A stretch of DNA of 64,000 bases from contig NZ_VZQZ01000001.1 in assembly GCF_008802365.1 (NCBI RefSeq), positions 434,001 through 498,000 of the forward strand. The letters run 5' to 3'. The DNA comes from Oryzomonas japonica. Lineage in GTDB: Bacteria; Desulfobacterota; Desulfuromonadia; Geobacterales; Pseudopelobacteraceae. The notes beneath the pieces are model-generated. The model did no database searches and was not told the DNA's origin. It worked only from the letters and a program-made list of their open reading frames with translations. Below are positions 21,351 through 29,703 of the stretch, piece after piece; the first letter of the stretch is position 1; each line of letters begins with the position of its first letter. The translations under genes were made by a program, and so were the position numbers.

Positions 21351-21365
21351 GCAAATGGTATGCCC
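21351..21365 (-). promoter_or_regulatory. Candidate sigma-54 promoter of the formate dehydrogenase operon
   Basis: The minus-strand sequence GGGCATACCATTTGC has the invariant GG and GC with ten bases between them and a perfect TTGC -12 element. Only the first base and the C/A positions depart from TGGCAC. It would start transcription near 21339, giving a leader of about 75 bases. Confidence 0.5.
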
Positions 21366-21716
21366 AACGGGAAAAATGGCGGATGTATTTGTCAAGTATT
21401 CGTAATTATTTAATATTTATTGTTGGCCGTCTTTGCGGGGACATTGGGAAAGGTATGGCGAGGTGATCCCTTTTGACCAGGTGGTGCACCCTTTTGTCAA
21501 TCGGATTAAATGGGTCTTTAATGGTGGTTGGGAGCCTGGTGGGGGTGTTTGCAAGGCCGCGTTAGGGCGGCGACGTTGTCATGGGGGATAGGGTTTTGTG
21601 GCTGGAGGGTGAAGTGGACTCAGGAGGGGAAACGGTACGGGCTGATTCTTAATCATTACGTGCAGATACCGTGGCCTGCCCCGTTTCCGCTCCCGATTTC
21701 ATGCGCCGAGTGCGGG
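21366..21716. other. Intergenic region, no gene recognised
   Basis: About 350 bases between the formate dehydrogenase promoter and the nitroreductase stop. It includes an A+T-rich patch (about 21395-21425) that may hold activator sites for the sigma-54 promoter. I see no RNA gene or convincing coding sequence; the long plus-strand frame crossing into the nitroreductase gene is antisense to it. Confidence 0.5.
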
Positions 21717-22346
21717 TCAATCCAGGTATCTCACCTTCATCTCGAACGGCTCTTTCTTGGGCCCGCTCCCTCCCTCCCTGGAGGCATACCCCACGGGGAC
21801 CACCGCCATGAACTCCCCCGCTGGTTCCCCCAGGAATGCCAGCACCTCGTCCTTCATCAGGAACATGATGCCGAGCCAGACCGCCGCAAGCCCCAGGGAT
21901 GTGGCCGCAAGCAGCATATTTTCAACGGCCGCCGCGGAACTTTGGATCTCCATGGTCCTGAAGCAGTCGTAGGCCATCTCCTTCTCCATTTTGAAGAGTT
22001 CCGTGCCGTGATCGATCAGGTCTCCTGTGTTCGCAACGGCGATCACGACCGGCGCACTGGCGATGCTCCGTGCCGACATGCGCAGGAGTGCCTGGGCCGG
22101 CTTGGAGAAACGGGAAGCGCCTTCAGACACCAGCTCGGCAAGCTCATGCTTCTTTTGCCCCTTGAGGACGATAAACCGCCATGACTGTTGATTGTGGGCG
22201 GAAGGGGCCTCGTTTGCCGCTCGAAGGAGTATATGGATTTGTTCATCGGAGACCGCCTCCTCCTTGGCAAAGGTCCTGATGCTCCGCCGCGCCTTTATGG
22301 TTTTCAGGGTTTCGTTTGTGGAAAAGATGGTTTCTTCTGGTAGCAT
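21717..22346 (-). CDS. Nitroreductase-family FMN oxidoreductase
   Basis: A 209-residue protein. The N-terminus has the flavin phosphate-binding pattern KARRSIRTF, followed by AANEAPSAHNQQSWRF, and the C-terminal part has AATSLGLAAVWLG and PVGYA. These are the signatures of the NADH:FMN nitroreductase fold, which usually acts as a homodimer on quinones, nitro compounds or flavins. The substrate is not evident. The start at 22346 is chosen for its GAGG site. The gene stands alone on the minus strand. Confidence 0.85.
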   Translation of the reverse strand: MLPEETIFSTNETLKTIKARRSIRTFAKEEAVSDEQIHILLRAANEAPSAHNQQSWRFIVLKGQKKHELAELVSEGASRFSKPAQALLRMSARSIASAPVVIAVANTGDLIDHGTELFKMEKEMAYDCFRTMEIQSSAAAVENMLLAATSLGLAAVWLGIMFLMKDEVLAFLGEPAGEFMAVVPVGYASREGGSGPKKEPFEMKVRYLD

Positions 22347-22690
22347 GATTACCTCGATTGAAATATGGGGGAGAGCAACGGTGGCGGATTGCCACAATTT
22401 GCGGGGCAAAGGTGAGGGCTGGGACCGGCACCGCAGATGCCCGATGCGTCATTCCCTCATTAGCACAATTTCCCGCCTCTTGAAAGTGATTTTCCCTGGA
22501 CCTGCCCTGCAGGGCAGGGATCCAGTTTCCTTGCTGCACCTCTGGCAGTCTTGCCTGCCGTGGCCGGGTGACGTATCTATTTTATGACTACATGGCAGCA
22601 GTATCGATTGAAACTACCAATTTGACCTGGCCGGGACGTCACGCTATAAGTGTGGCCGCATTTGTTGACTGAACCACAAAGGAGAAGTAC
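22347..22690. other. Intergenic region containing an 18-bp perfect palindrome
   Basis: This stretch of about 340 bases separates two divergent genes. It contains CCTGCCCTGCAGGGCAGG (22501-22518), a perfect palindrome, within sequence that resembles degenerate dispersed repeats. The promoters for both flanking genes should lie here, but I see no strong match. Confidence 0.45.
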
Positions 22691-23719
22691 ATGAAAACCA
22701 GTAGCTTTCTGGCCACGACAGCGGCGCTGCTCGCGGTCCTTGCCCTTGCCCCGGCTTCGTGGGCGGCCCCTAAAAAGCATTCCGGCACCATCACCACCAC
22801 CGTGGACCTGTCCGCCTACGATCCGGCCGGGGAAGCGGAGCTGTGGCTCCCCTATCCGGTCTCGGACCGGGACCAGAAGATCACCGACGTCACGGTCAAA
22901 GGCAACTTCGCCGCCTCGGCCGTGTACGCCGATGCCACCTTCAGCACCCCCATGCTGTATGCCCGCTGGAGCAAGGGGGCCACGAGCCGCAAGCTGACCT
23001 TCACGTTCAAGGCCGAGCGCAGCGAGGTCATCCGCCGGGACTTCCCCGCCGTGGAGGGGGCCTGGAACCGGGCCGATTTCGCCCAATATCTGGCCGCCAC
23101 CAGCCTGGGACCGCTGGATGGCGAGGTGGGCAAACTGGCCAAGACCATTACCGCCGGCAAGACTACGGTGCTAGAGAAGGCCAAGGCGATCTACGACTGG
23201 ACCTGCGAAAACACCTACCGCGATCCCAAGACCCGGGGCTGCGGCGCCGGTGATGTGTGCGCCCTGCTCAAACAGCCGGGGGGCAAGTGCGCCGACATCC
23301 ATTCCGTGTTCATCGCCCTGGCCCGGGCGGCCGGCGTCCCCGCACGGGAGGCGTTCGGCATCCGCATGGGGAAGAAGGAGACCGAAGATGTGTCCACCTG
23401 GCAGCATTGCTGGGCCGAATTCTACCTCCCGGGCTACGGCTGGGTGCCGGTTGACCCGGCCGATGTGCGCAAGGCCATGCTGGTGGAAAACCTCAAGCTG
23501 CAGGACGCCAAGACCAAGGAATACCGTACCTACTTCTGGGGCGCCATCGACGCCTACCGGGTCAAGCTCTCCGCCGGCCGTGACCTGACCCTCAACCCGC
23601 CCCAGCCGGGCGGCCCGGTCAACTACCTCATGTACCCCTTTGCCCGGGTGGGGGACAAGATCATCGATTCCCTCGATCCGGCCACCTTCAAGTATTCAAT
23701 CATCTATACGGCGCGCTAG
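22691..23719 (+). CDS. Exported transglutaminase-like protein
   Basis: A 342-residue protein with a signal peptide (residues 1-25, ending ASWAA) and a transglutaminase-like core carrying the expected triad: Cys in GGKCADIHSVF, His in QHCWAEFY and Asp in VPVDPADV. The family includes proteases and peptide-modifying enzymes; this subtype is common in bacteria and its substrate is unknown. An AAGGAG site precedes the ATG and a strong terminator follows the stop, so it is a single-gene unit. Confidence 0.85.
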   Translation: MKTSSFLATTAALLAVLALAPASWAAPKKHSGTITTTVDLSAYDPAGEAELWLPYPVSDRDQKITDVTVKGNFAASAVYADATFSTPMLYARWSKGATSRKLTFTFKAERSEVIRRDFPAVEGAWNRADFAQYLAATSLGPLDGEVGKLAKTITAGKTTVLEKAKAIYDWTCENTYRDPKTRGCGAGDVCALLKQPGGKCADIHSVFIALARAAGVPAREAFGIRMGKKETEDVSTWQHCWAEFYLPGYGWVPVDPADVRKAMLVENLKLQDAKTKEYRTYFWGAIDAYRVKLSAGRDLTLNPPQPGGPVNYLMYPFARVGDKIIDSLDPATFKYSIIYTAR

Positions 23720-23747
23720 GTCGTAACAGCGCACGGCCTGCAAACGC

Positions 23748-23784
23748 AAAAAGGGTGTGGGGAACTATCCCACGCCCTTTTTGT
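23748..23784 (+). terminator. Intrinsic terminator after the transglutaminase-like gene
   Basis: A 14-bp stem (23748-23761 with 23769-23782, one G-U pair) with a seven-base loop. The A-run on one side and T-run on the other allow it to work on both strands. Confidence 0.9.
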
Positions 23785-23811
23785 GCATCCCCACTCATGG
23801 AAGGCCTTCCG

Positions 23812-23936
23812 GTCCACGAAAGACGCGAAAAGCACAAAACGTCGGGCCGATACCGCTAAAGGTACGGGAACCGCACGGTGTAGCCGTTTTTTGCGGTCAT
23901 CTGTTTGTGTACGTGCCGTTCGTGCTTTTCGTGGAC
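23812..23936. repeat. Dispersed-type inverted repeat
   Basis: GTCCACGAAA and GAAAAGCAC at the left (23812-23836) are repeated inverted as GTGCTTTTC and TTTCGTGGAC at the right (23922-23936), enclosing about 85 bases. Repeats of this sequence style are scattered through Geobacter-type genomes. It carries no gene. Confidence 0.55.
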
Positions 23937-23943
23937 AGATGTT

Positions 23944-24369
23944 TTAGGTTTTGGCGATGTTGGCCACGGTCAGCCGGGAGATGCAGACCAGTTTGTCCCG
24001 CTCGTCGTGGATTCTGATCTCCCAGATCTGGGTCGTCTTGCCCACGTGGATCGGTCTCGTGATACCGGTCACCCACCCCTCCGTCACCGGGCGGATGTGG
24101 TTCGCATTTATCTCCAGCCCCACGATCCGCTGCCGCTCCCGGTCCACGCACAACCCGGCCGCGATGCTCCCCAGGGTCTCGGCCAGGGCCGCCGAGGCCC
24201 CGCCGTGGAGGATGCCAGCCGTCTGCCGGGTCCGCTCGTCCACCGGCATCCGCGCCTTCAGATAGTCGTCGCCGATCTCCAGGTACTCGATCCCCAGGTG
24301 TTCCATCAGGGTGTTTCTCGATCTCTCCGTGATCTGCTCCAGGGTTGCCGGGGATTTCCAGATGGGCAT
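23944..24369 (-). CDS. Hotdog-fold thioesterase, PaaI/MenI-like
   Basis: A 141-residue protein with the hotdog thioesterase core: the catalytic segment TAGILHGGASAALAETLGS (about residues 50-68) and GLEINANHIRP. Such enzymes hydrolyse acyl- or aryl-CoA, for example DHNA-CoA in menaquinone synthesis or phenylacetyl-CoA species. The start at 24369 has a GGAAA site; the frame stays open for another 125 codons upstream but that part overlaps the divergent gene and looks non-coding. Substrate unknown. Confidence 0.85.
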   Translation of the reverse strand: MPIWKSPATLEQITERSRNTLMEHLGIEYLEIGDDYLKARMPVDERTRQTAGILHGGASAALAETLGSIAAGLCVDRERQRIVGLEINANHIRPVTEGWVTGITRPIHVGKTTQIWEIRIHDERDKLVCISRLTVANIAKT

Positions 24370-24589
24370 GGCGGTTTCCTTTCTCTGGCGTCGCACGGGC
24401 ACTTCTTGTCTTGTATGGAGGGTAGCAGAGTGGTCTGGCGTGTCAAGCTCGCCGGGAACCGGGCCGGCATAATGCTGTTCCCGCGCTTCAAGATATGATA
24501 GCCTCACCTGGAGCCGAGGGATTGTACGTCTCTCGCGTCTCAAACACCGCGGCCTCGCGTGTGACCCTTCTTTTTGTGCGAAAGATGCC

Positions 24590-25300
24590 ATGGCTCCTGC
24601 CAAACGCCCCTCGGGGAAATACCAGCCCAAAGGCCTCCCGATCCTGTACGAGGATAGTGCAATCATCGTGGTGGAGAAACCGTGCGGCCTCCTGACCATG
24701 GGGACCGACCGGGACAAGTCGCGGACGGCCCACACCATCCTCAACGACTACGTGCGCAAGGGCGACCCACGCTCCCGGAACCGGGTCTACATCGTCCACC
24801 GCCTGGACCGGGACACCTCCGGCATCCTCATCTTCGCCAAGAGCGAAGCGGCCAAAATCTTCCTCCAGGGGCACTGGGAGGAGACCGACAAGCGCTACCT
24901 CGCCATCGTCCACGGCACGCTCGACCCGAAGAGCGGGACGATCACCAGCTACCTGGCCGAGAACAGCGCCCTGAACGTCTACTCCACCCCGGACCCGGCG
25001 CTGGGCAAGCTGGCCCGCACCGAGTACACGGTCCTGAAGGAGGCTAAAGGGCTCAGCCTGCTGGAGATCCACCTGCTCACCGGCCGCAAGCACCAGATCC
25101 GGGTACATCTCTCGGAGCAGGGGCATCCGGTGGCGGGGGACCGGAAATACGGCAGAAACGACGGCTACGCCACCCTGGCGCTCCATGCCCGCTCCATCTC
25201 CTTCACCCATCCGGTGAACGGCAGGAGGCTCTCCTTCGAAACTGCGATCCCTGACTTTTTTATCCGCCTGATGGGGCGAATAGACATATCGGTGGCCTGA
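24590..25300 (+). CDS. RluA-family RNA pseudouridine synthase
   Basis: A 236-residue enzyme without an S4 domain. The catalytic aspartate lies in HRLDRDTSGILIFAK (about residues 69-83), and YEDSAIIVVEKPCGLL and LLTGRKHQIRVH are conserved family segments. It isomerises uridine to pseudouridine in rRNA or tRNA. Which position it modifies cannot be told; the length resembles RluA and TruC. Divergent from the thioesterase gene. Confidence 0.9.
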   Translation: MAPAKRPSGKYQPKGLPILYEDSAIIVVEKPCGLLTMGTDRDKSRTAHTILNDYVRKGDPRSRNRVYIVHRLDRDTSGILIFAKSEAAKIFLQGHWEETDKRYLAIVHGTLDPKSGTITSYLAENSALNVYSTPDPALGKLARTEYTVLKEAKGLSLLEIHLLTGRKHQIRVHLSEQGHPVAGDRKYGRNDGYATLALHARSISFTHPVNGRRLSFETAIPDFFIRLMGRIDISVA

Positions 25301-25457
25301 TGTCTGCCTGCGTCGTCGCGTGGAATAGTTCTGCGCTGCGGGGTAGGATATATGGGGGCAGGAAAGGCCGTTGAGCGGAGGGGGGCGGGGCTGGCGATTT
25401 GTCCACAATGCATGAGTATACCCGGAAGATATTTTTTTTAACAGACTGTAAATTATC

Positions 25458-25667
25458 CGATCCGGTGGTATAGTCAAATCAGCAACAAAGAGGTACAAAC
25501 TGTAGCGAGGAGGTTTTACTATTTATGGAAGACACTCCACCCGACCGGATCGCGAAGTCATAGCTGAAAAACATAGTCCGATGGCAGGTTGAATCGGATA
25601 CATCCTTGCAAAAGGAACAAAGAAACGAAAAATTACAGAAGCCCACCGAATCTCTTGGTGGGCTTTT
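25458..25667 (+). ncRNA. Candidate structured RNA (leader or sRNA) ending in a terminator
   Basis: In a 517-base gap, CGATCCGGT (25458-25466) pairs perfectly with ACCGGATCG (25544-25552). Two more hairpins follow (TCCGAT/ATCGGA at 25577-25598; TCCTT-GCAA-AAGGA at 25603-25616), then an intrinsic terminator. The first helix encloses a GAGGAGG ribosome-binding site and an ATG that opens a 12-codon reading frame (25525-25563). I do not recognise a known riboswitch or sRNA family. It could be an attenuated leader, a small RNA, or a peptide-coding transcript. Confidence 0.4.
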
Positions 25668-25669
25668 CC
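25639..25669 (+). terminator. Intrinsic terminator of the unassigned transcript
   Basis: AAGCCCACC (25639-25647) and GGTGGGCTT (25657-25665) form a 9-bp stem with a nine-base loop, followed by TTTTCCTTT. There is no annotated gene for it to terminate except the structured region immediately upstream. Confidence 0.85.
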
Positions 25670-25817
25670 TTTGCCGGGTGGTTGGAGGTGCCTGGTTTGG
25701 GCGAGGGCGGATTTTGGCGGAGGAGTGGCGAGGCTTTTGAGCCAGGGGAGGATGCTCTGTAACGTTGACAGGTGGGGGCTGGCGGGATAATGTAAAGTTT
25801 TCCATGAGGGTGCCACC

Positions 25818-26162
25818 ATGACCACATCCACCTGTGACTTCTACTGCGACAAGATCCTGAAAGGCCGTATCGACGTGCCGGTGTACCTGGAGAACGAACA
25901 CGTCTTTGCCTTTCACCACACCAACCCGCTCTGGGAACACCATGTGGTGCTGCTCCCCAAACGCCACATCGAATCCCTCATCACCCTGGAAGAGGCGGAC
26001 AACGACCTGCTCCTGGAACTGCTGCGCACGGCCAAGACGATCGCCCGCGACTTCATGGAGCGCTTCGGGGCCTGCCGGGTGTACACCAATCTGGGGGAGT
26101 ACCAATCTTCCAAACATCTCCACTGGCACATCGGCTGCGGCGCGCAGTTGCGCCCCTATTGA
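25818..26162 (+). CDS. HIT-family nucleotide-binding protein
   Basis: A 114-residue protein carrying the histidine triad HLHWHIG (about residues 100-106) and the upstream HHVVLLPKRHIESL segment. HIT proteins hydrolyse or transfer nucleotidyl groups, often as HINT-type AMP-lysine hydrolases. The triad has tryptophan between the second and third histidines. The start follows a GAGG site. Stand-alone gene; substrate unknown. Confidence 0.88.
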   Translation: MTTSTCDFYCDKILKGRIDVPVYLENEHVFAFHHTNPLWEHHVVLLPKRHIESLITLEEADNDLLLELLRTAKTIARDFMERFGACRVYTNLGEYQSSKHLHWHIGCGAQLRPY

Positions 26163-26171
26163 CGTTGAACC

Positions 26172-26223
26172 GTAGGGACGAACCGCTGTTCGCCCAATCA
26201 GGGCGCATGCAATGCGCCCCTAC
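26172..26223. repeat. REP-like inverted repeat
   Basis: GTAGGGACGAACCGC near the left end and the GCGCCCCTAC-type right end form an imperfect inverted repeat with an inner GCGCATGCAATGCGC palindrome. This sequence type is widely dispersed in bacterial intergenic DNA. It lies between the HIT gene and a small hypothetical gene. Confidence 0.55.
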
Positions 26224-26296
26224 CCGAGGTTGTGCATATTTAATCGCGAAACACTAGCCCACTGGTTTTTACCCTCACGCCGCTAAGGAGTGAACC

Positions 26297-26632
26297 ATGC
26301 CCCTCTTCACCTACTTCCCCACCCCGGATTTCGCCGCCAAGCTGGCAAAGATCGAGAAACACGACCCGCCGGGCCATACCCGCATCCTGGACGTGATCGA
26401 CCGCATCCTCAACAACCCCGGCGACGCCGACGGCTGGATGCACGGCGAACACCACGGCCGCCTCAAGAAGTACGTGGGCCGGAGCGAGTACCGCCTCATC
26501 TACAACTGGTGCGAGGTCTGCCGCAAACAGGCCAAGACCCTGGAAGAAAAATGCGGCTTCTGCCGCGAGGTGGGGGACAACAGCGTGATCTTCTTCAACG
26601 TCTACCACAAGAACGAGGCGAGCAGGGTGTAA
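26297..26632 (+). CDS. Conserved small protein, possibly RelE/ParE-like fold
   Basis: A 111-residue soluble protein with an AAGGAG ribosome-binding site. The middle (GRLKKYVGRSEYRLIYNWCEVC) resembles the strand-turn-strand core of RelE/ParE toxins. The C-terminal third carries four cysteines (about residues 74-89) that could bind a metal or form disulfides, which is unusual for RelE toxins. No antitoxin gene is adjacent, so a toxin role is doubtful. I would call it a conserved hypothetical with a possible RelE-like fold. Confidence 0.55.
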   Translation: MPLFTYFPTPDFAAKLAKIEKHDPPGHTRILDVIDRILNNPGDADGWMHGEHHGRLKKYVGRSEYRLIYNWCEVCRKQAKTLEEKCGFCREVGDNSVIFFNVYHKNEASRV

Positions 26633-26709
26633 GCACAAGCCCCCCTCCGAGCACTCCCCCGCTGGGGGAGGGGACTTGTGCATACCGGGAACCACGAAAG
26701 TAGAGAACC

Positions 26710-27366
26710 ATGGATCGCTCCTCGCGCAATCGACTTACGGAAAAGCTCCTCCCCCAATTCGGCGGCGATACCCTGTTCGACGCCGTGGGTCGGGCGGTGT
26801 GCGCTGCCGGCTGCCTGCCGCGCAAGGAGCTGTACGAGGCGTGGGAGGTGGCCCGCCGGGTGCGCCGCCGCTTCCGGGGCGGGCGGATCGTGGACTTGGC
26901 CTGCGGCCACGGGCTGCTGGCTCAGATTTTGCTCTTGTTGGACGACAGCTCGCCCCTGGCCCTGGCCGTGGATCGCCGGATACCCAAGAGCGCCGCGACC
27001 CTGGCAACTGCCCTGGACGCGGCTTGGCCGCGCCTGCACGGGCGCACCCGGTTTGTGGAGGCCGATCTAGAAACGGTAGCGTTGCACCGGGACGATGTGG
27101 TGGTGTCGGCCCACGCCTGCGGCGGGTTGACGGACCTGGTCCTGGAGCGGGCGGTGGAGGCGCGGGCCAGGGTGGCGGTGCTCCCCTGTTGCCACGACCT
27201 GAAAGGGGCCGACCTTGGGGGGCTGGAAGGATGGCTGGACGGCCCGCTGGCCCTGGACGCGGCCCGGGTGGCCCGGCTCCGTTCCCAGGGGTACCGGGTA
27301 TTTACTCAGCGGATTCCGGGTGATATCACCCCAAAGAACCGGCTGCTGCTGGCAGAACCGGAATAG
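26710..27366 (+). CDS. Class I SAM-dependent methyltransferase-like protein
   Basis: A 218-residue protein with a Rossmann methyltransferase motif I (RIVDLACGHGLLAQ, about residues 59-72) and an acidic motif III region (RFVEADLETV). Conserved SAHACGGLTDLVLE and VLPCCHDLKG segments resemble a family of tRNA/rRNA-type or small-molecule methyltransferases that use paired cysteines. The substrate is unknown. It begins the run of plus-strand small genes extending to about 29.7 kb. Ribosome-binding site is weak. Confidence 0.7.
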   Translation: MDRSSRNRLTEKLLPQFGGDTLFDAVGRAVCAAGCLPRKELYEAWEVARRVRRRFRGGRIVDLACGHGLLAQILLLLDDSSPLALAVDRRIPKSAATLATALDAAWPRLHGRTRFVEADLETVALHRDDVVVSAHACGGLTDLVLERAVEARARVAVLPCCHDLKGADLGGLEGWLDGPLALDAARVARLRSQGYRVFTQRIPGDITPKNRLLLAEPE

Positions 27367-27387
27367 GGAAGAGGAGCGAAGCACAAC

Positions 27388-27636
27388 ATGACGTCAACAG
27401 AGCAGACCGAACACCGGGAAGAGGGGGTGGAAGTCCCCTATGAGCAGATCAATCCCGACACGCTGCGCAACCTGATCAGCGAATTTGTGACCAGGGAGTG
27501 GGAGGAGTCGGGGGAGGTCAGCTATACCCTCGACCAGAAGATCGAGCAGGTCCTCCGGCAGTTGCGGGAGGGGAAGGCCCGGGTGGTGTTCGACGCCACG
27601 TCGGAAAGTTGCAACATCGTTCCGTGCCGCTCTTGA
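27388..27636 (+). CDS. UPF0270/YheU-family protein
   Basis: An 82-residue acidic protein whose central part (VPYEQINPDTLRNLISEFV, about residues 16-34) is the UPF0270 signature, followed by TLDQKIEQVLRQL. The family function is not established; the E. coli member is YheU. It follows the methyltransferase by 21 bases and is probably co-transcribed with it. Confidence 0.8.
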   Translation: MTSTEQTEHREEGVEVPYEQINPDTLRNLISEFVTREWEESGEVSYTLDQKIEQVLRQLREGKARVVFDATSESCNIVPCRS

Positions 27637-27760
27637 CAGCGGGAGCATTCCCATGGTTCACTACGCCATGACATCCGCCACGCGACAAACCCGCCTCCTT
27701 TTGCGTCCCCAACGCACCGTACCGGGCCGCGCCAACCGCGCGCCGGGCAGGGGGTGACCC

Positions 27761-28153
27761 ATGCTCCTGCGTCTCTTCCTGATATTTACCATTGTCCCGA
27801 TCATCGAGGTCTGGCTGTTGATCAAGATCGGCCGGGTCATCGGCGCGCTCCCGACCGTGGCCGTCCTGCTGGCCATCTCCCTGGCCGGGGCCTGGCTGGC
27901 CCGGTCCCAGGGGTTCCGGGTCGTCGCCGCCATCCGGGACGAACTGGCGGCGGGGCGCATGCCGGGGGCCCAGATCCTGGACGGCGCCCTCATCCTGACG
28001 GGGGGGATTCTCCTCTTGACCCCCGGTTTCTTCACCGATTTCATCGGCCTGTTCTTCCTCATTCCCGCCACCCGCACGCTCCTCAAGAGGTGGCTGGGAA
28101 TCTGGCTGGAACGGCGGCTGCGCCAAGGCAGCTTCGTGGTCCGCCGCTTCTGA
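27761..28153 (+). CDS. fxsA: FxsA-family membrane protein
   Basis: A 130-residue membrane protein with three to four hydrophobic segments. The FxsA signature is clear: VPIIEVWLLIKIG near the start and LLLTPGFFTDFIGLFFLIP near residue 86. FxsA was named for suppressing F-plasmid exclusion of phage T7; its normal role is unknown. The 124-base gap upstream is otherwise empty. Confidence 0.87.
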   Translation: MLLRLFLIFTIVPIIEVWLLIKIGRVIGALPTVAVLLAISLAGAWLARSQGFRVVAAIRDELAAGRMPGAQILDGALILTGGILLLTPGFFTDFIGLFFLIPATRTLLKRWLGIWLERRLRQGSFVVRRF

Positions 28154-28193
28154 AAGACCCTGTAAAAACACTACCAACAGAGAAGGAGACCCT

Positions 28194-28724
28194 ATGAGCG
28201 ACATGATGGAACTGTTGAGGAAACGCCGCAGTATCCGTGCCTTTACCCCGGAGCCGGTGGCCCCGGAAACCGTGGACCTGCTGGTGGAGGCGCTGCTCCG
28301 GGCTCCTTCGTCCCGCGGCAAGAACCCGTGGGAATTCGTGGTGGTGGATGACCGGGAACTGCTGGAGCAGCTCTCCCGCTCCAAGGAGCATGGTTCCCAA
28401 TTCATCAAAAACGCGCCCCTGGCCATCGTGGTCTGCGCCGACAGCACCGTGTCGGATGTGTGGGTCGAGGATTGCTCCATAGCGGCCATCCTCGTGCAGA
28501 TGGCCGCCCTCTCCCTGGGCCTGGGGAGTTGCTGGGCCCAGATGCGCAAGCGCAGGCACGACGCCGACAGCTCGGCGGAGGAGTATATCCGCAAGCTCCT
28601 GGGCCTGCCGGAGCATATCGTGGTGGAGTGCATCGTCGGCATCGGCCATCCGGGCGAGGTCAAAAAAACGGTGCCGGCCGATAAGCTGCAGTATGGCAAG
28701 GTCAAGCGCAACCGGTATTCCTGA
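28194..28724 (+). CDS. Nitroreductase-family protein
   Basis: A 176-residue member of the FMN-dependent nitroreductase fold, distinct from the one at 21.7-22.3 kb. The flavin motif KRRSIRAFTPE and APSSRGKNPWEFVVV lie in the first 70 residues; a later AALSLGLGSCWAQMR helix is conserved. Substrate unknown. An AAGGAG site precedes the ATG, and the YjbQ gene follows after nine bases, suggesting co-transcription. Confidence 0.83.
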   Translation: MSDMMELLRKRRSIRAFTPEPVAPETVDLLVEALLRAPSSRGKNPWEFVVVDDRELLEQLSRSKEHGSQFIKNAPLAIVVCADSTVSDVWVEDCSIAAILVQMAALSLGLGSCWAQMRKRRHDADSSAEEYIRKLLGLPEHIVVECIVGIGHPGEVKKTVPADKLQYGKVKRNRYS

Positions 28725-28733
28725 GGGGGGGAC

Positions 28734-29150
28734 ATGAAGACGTATCGCAATGAGTTATGGTTCGAGACGCGGAGCCGCCGGGAGATGATCAACATCACCC
28801 CCCAGGTCGGGGAGTGTCTTCAGGCGAGCGGCATCCGCGATGGACTGCTGCTCTGCAACGCCATGCACATCACCGCCAGCGTGTTCATCAACGACGACGA
28901 ATCCGGCCTGCACCAGGACTTCGAGGAGTGGCTGGAGGGGCTGGCGCCGGAGAAACCTTATTCCCGTTACCGCCACAACGGCTTCGAGGATAACGGCGAC
29001 GCCCACCTCAAGCGGACCATCATGGGCAGGGAGGTGGTGGTGGCGGTGACCGACGGCAAGCTGGATCTGGGGCCGTGGGAGCAGATATTCTACGGCGAGT
29101 TCGACGGCATGCGGAAAAAGCGGGTGCTGGTGAAGATCATCGGGGCGTAG
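28734..29150 (+). CDS. YjbQ/UPF0047-family protein
   Basis: A 138-residue protein with the family signatures [30 protein letters not shown] and the C-terminal [23 protein letters not shown]. YjbQ proteins have weak thiamine-phosphate synthase activity in vitro and their physiological role is uncertain. The conserved histidine in MHITAS and the acidic NDDE are present. A strong GAGGGGGGG site precedes the start. Confidence 0.88.
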   Translation: MKTYRNELWFETRSRREMINITPQVGECLQASGIRDGLLLCNAMHITASVFINDDESGLHQDFEEWLEGLAPEKPYSRYRHNGFEDNGDAHLKRTIMGREVVVAVTDGKLDLGPWEQIFYGEFDGMRKKRVLVKIIGA

Positions 29151-29195
29151 GCTGCCCCTTGCAGGCACAATTCCGAACCCGAAAAGGAGGATGTC

Positions 29196-29702
29196 ATGCC
29201 ACAGGCCAATGACCTGAAACGGTACCGCTGCTCCGAGATTTTTTCCCAGTCTACCGGGGTAGAGATCCGGGAGGCGTTCAAGGCCCACGAGGAGGGGGGG
29301 CTGGTCACGGAACGGGCCGGCAGGGTGCAGGTGCGCTTTTTCAAGCTGACCCCCAAGACCAAGCCGGATGAGGTGACCCAGATCCGCTTTATCTGCGAAC
29401 CGGACGAGGCCTTTGCCTTGGGGGTGATGATCGCCCAAGTGGCGGCCTCCTCGGCCCCGTGCAAGGAAAAGCTCGCCCCCCACAAGTTTGCGGGCAACGA
29501 GCAGGCGGCGGAGACGGTGACCACCCTGGCCGTGGAAAAGTGGGAGCGGGGGGGTAAGAGCGGCTATGCGCTCACGGTGGGGCGCGGCAAGGATTTCATC
29601 AGCGTGCCGGTCCCCTTGGGCAAGTTCCTCTTTGCCGGGGAGTTCCTCAAATCCCTGGCCGTGGAGCAGTGCTGGGTGGAGCGGCCGGAGAAGAAGCACT
29701 AA
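29196..29702 (+). CDS. Hypothetical protein
   Basis: A 168-residue soluble protein preceded by AAAAGGAGGA, so translation is well supported. It is basic overall, with no signal peptide or membrane segment, two isolated cysteines and a beta-rich composition. I recognise no domain. It is the last gene of the plus-strand run, followed immediately by a MITE-like repeat. Confidence 0.6.
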   Translation: MPQANDLKRYRCSEIFSQSTGVEIREAFKAHEEGGLVTERAGRVQVRFFKLTPKTKPDEVTQIRFICEPDEAFALGVMIAQVAASSAPCKEKLAPHKFAGNEQAAETVTTLAVEKWERGGKSGYALTVGRGKDFISVPVPLGKFLFAGEFLKSLAVEQCWVERPEKKH

Positions 29703-29703
29703 C

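Noticed and set aside
26637-26672. Possible CRISPR-like or tandem repeat near the RelE-like gene
   Set aside because: It is a single short C/G-rich fragment related to the repeat at 40147-40250, without repeat-spacer structure.
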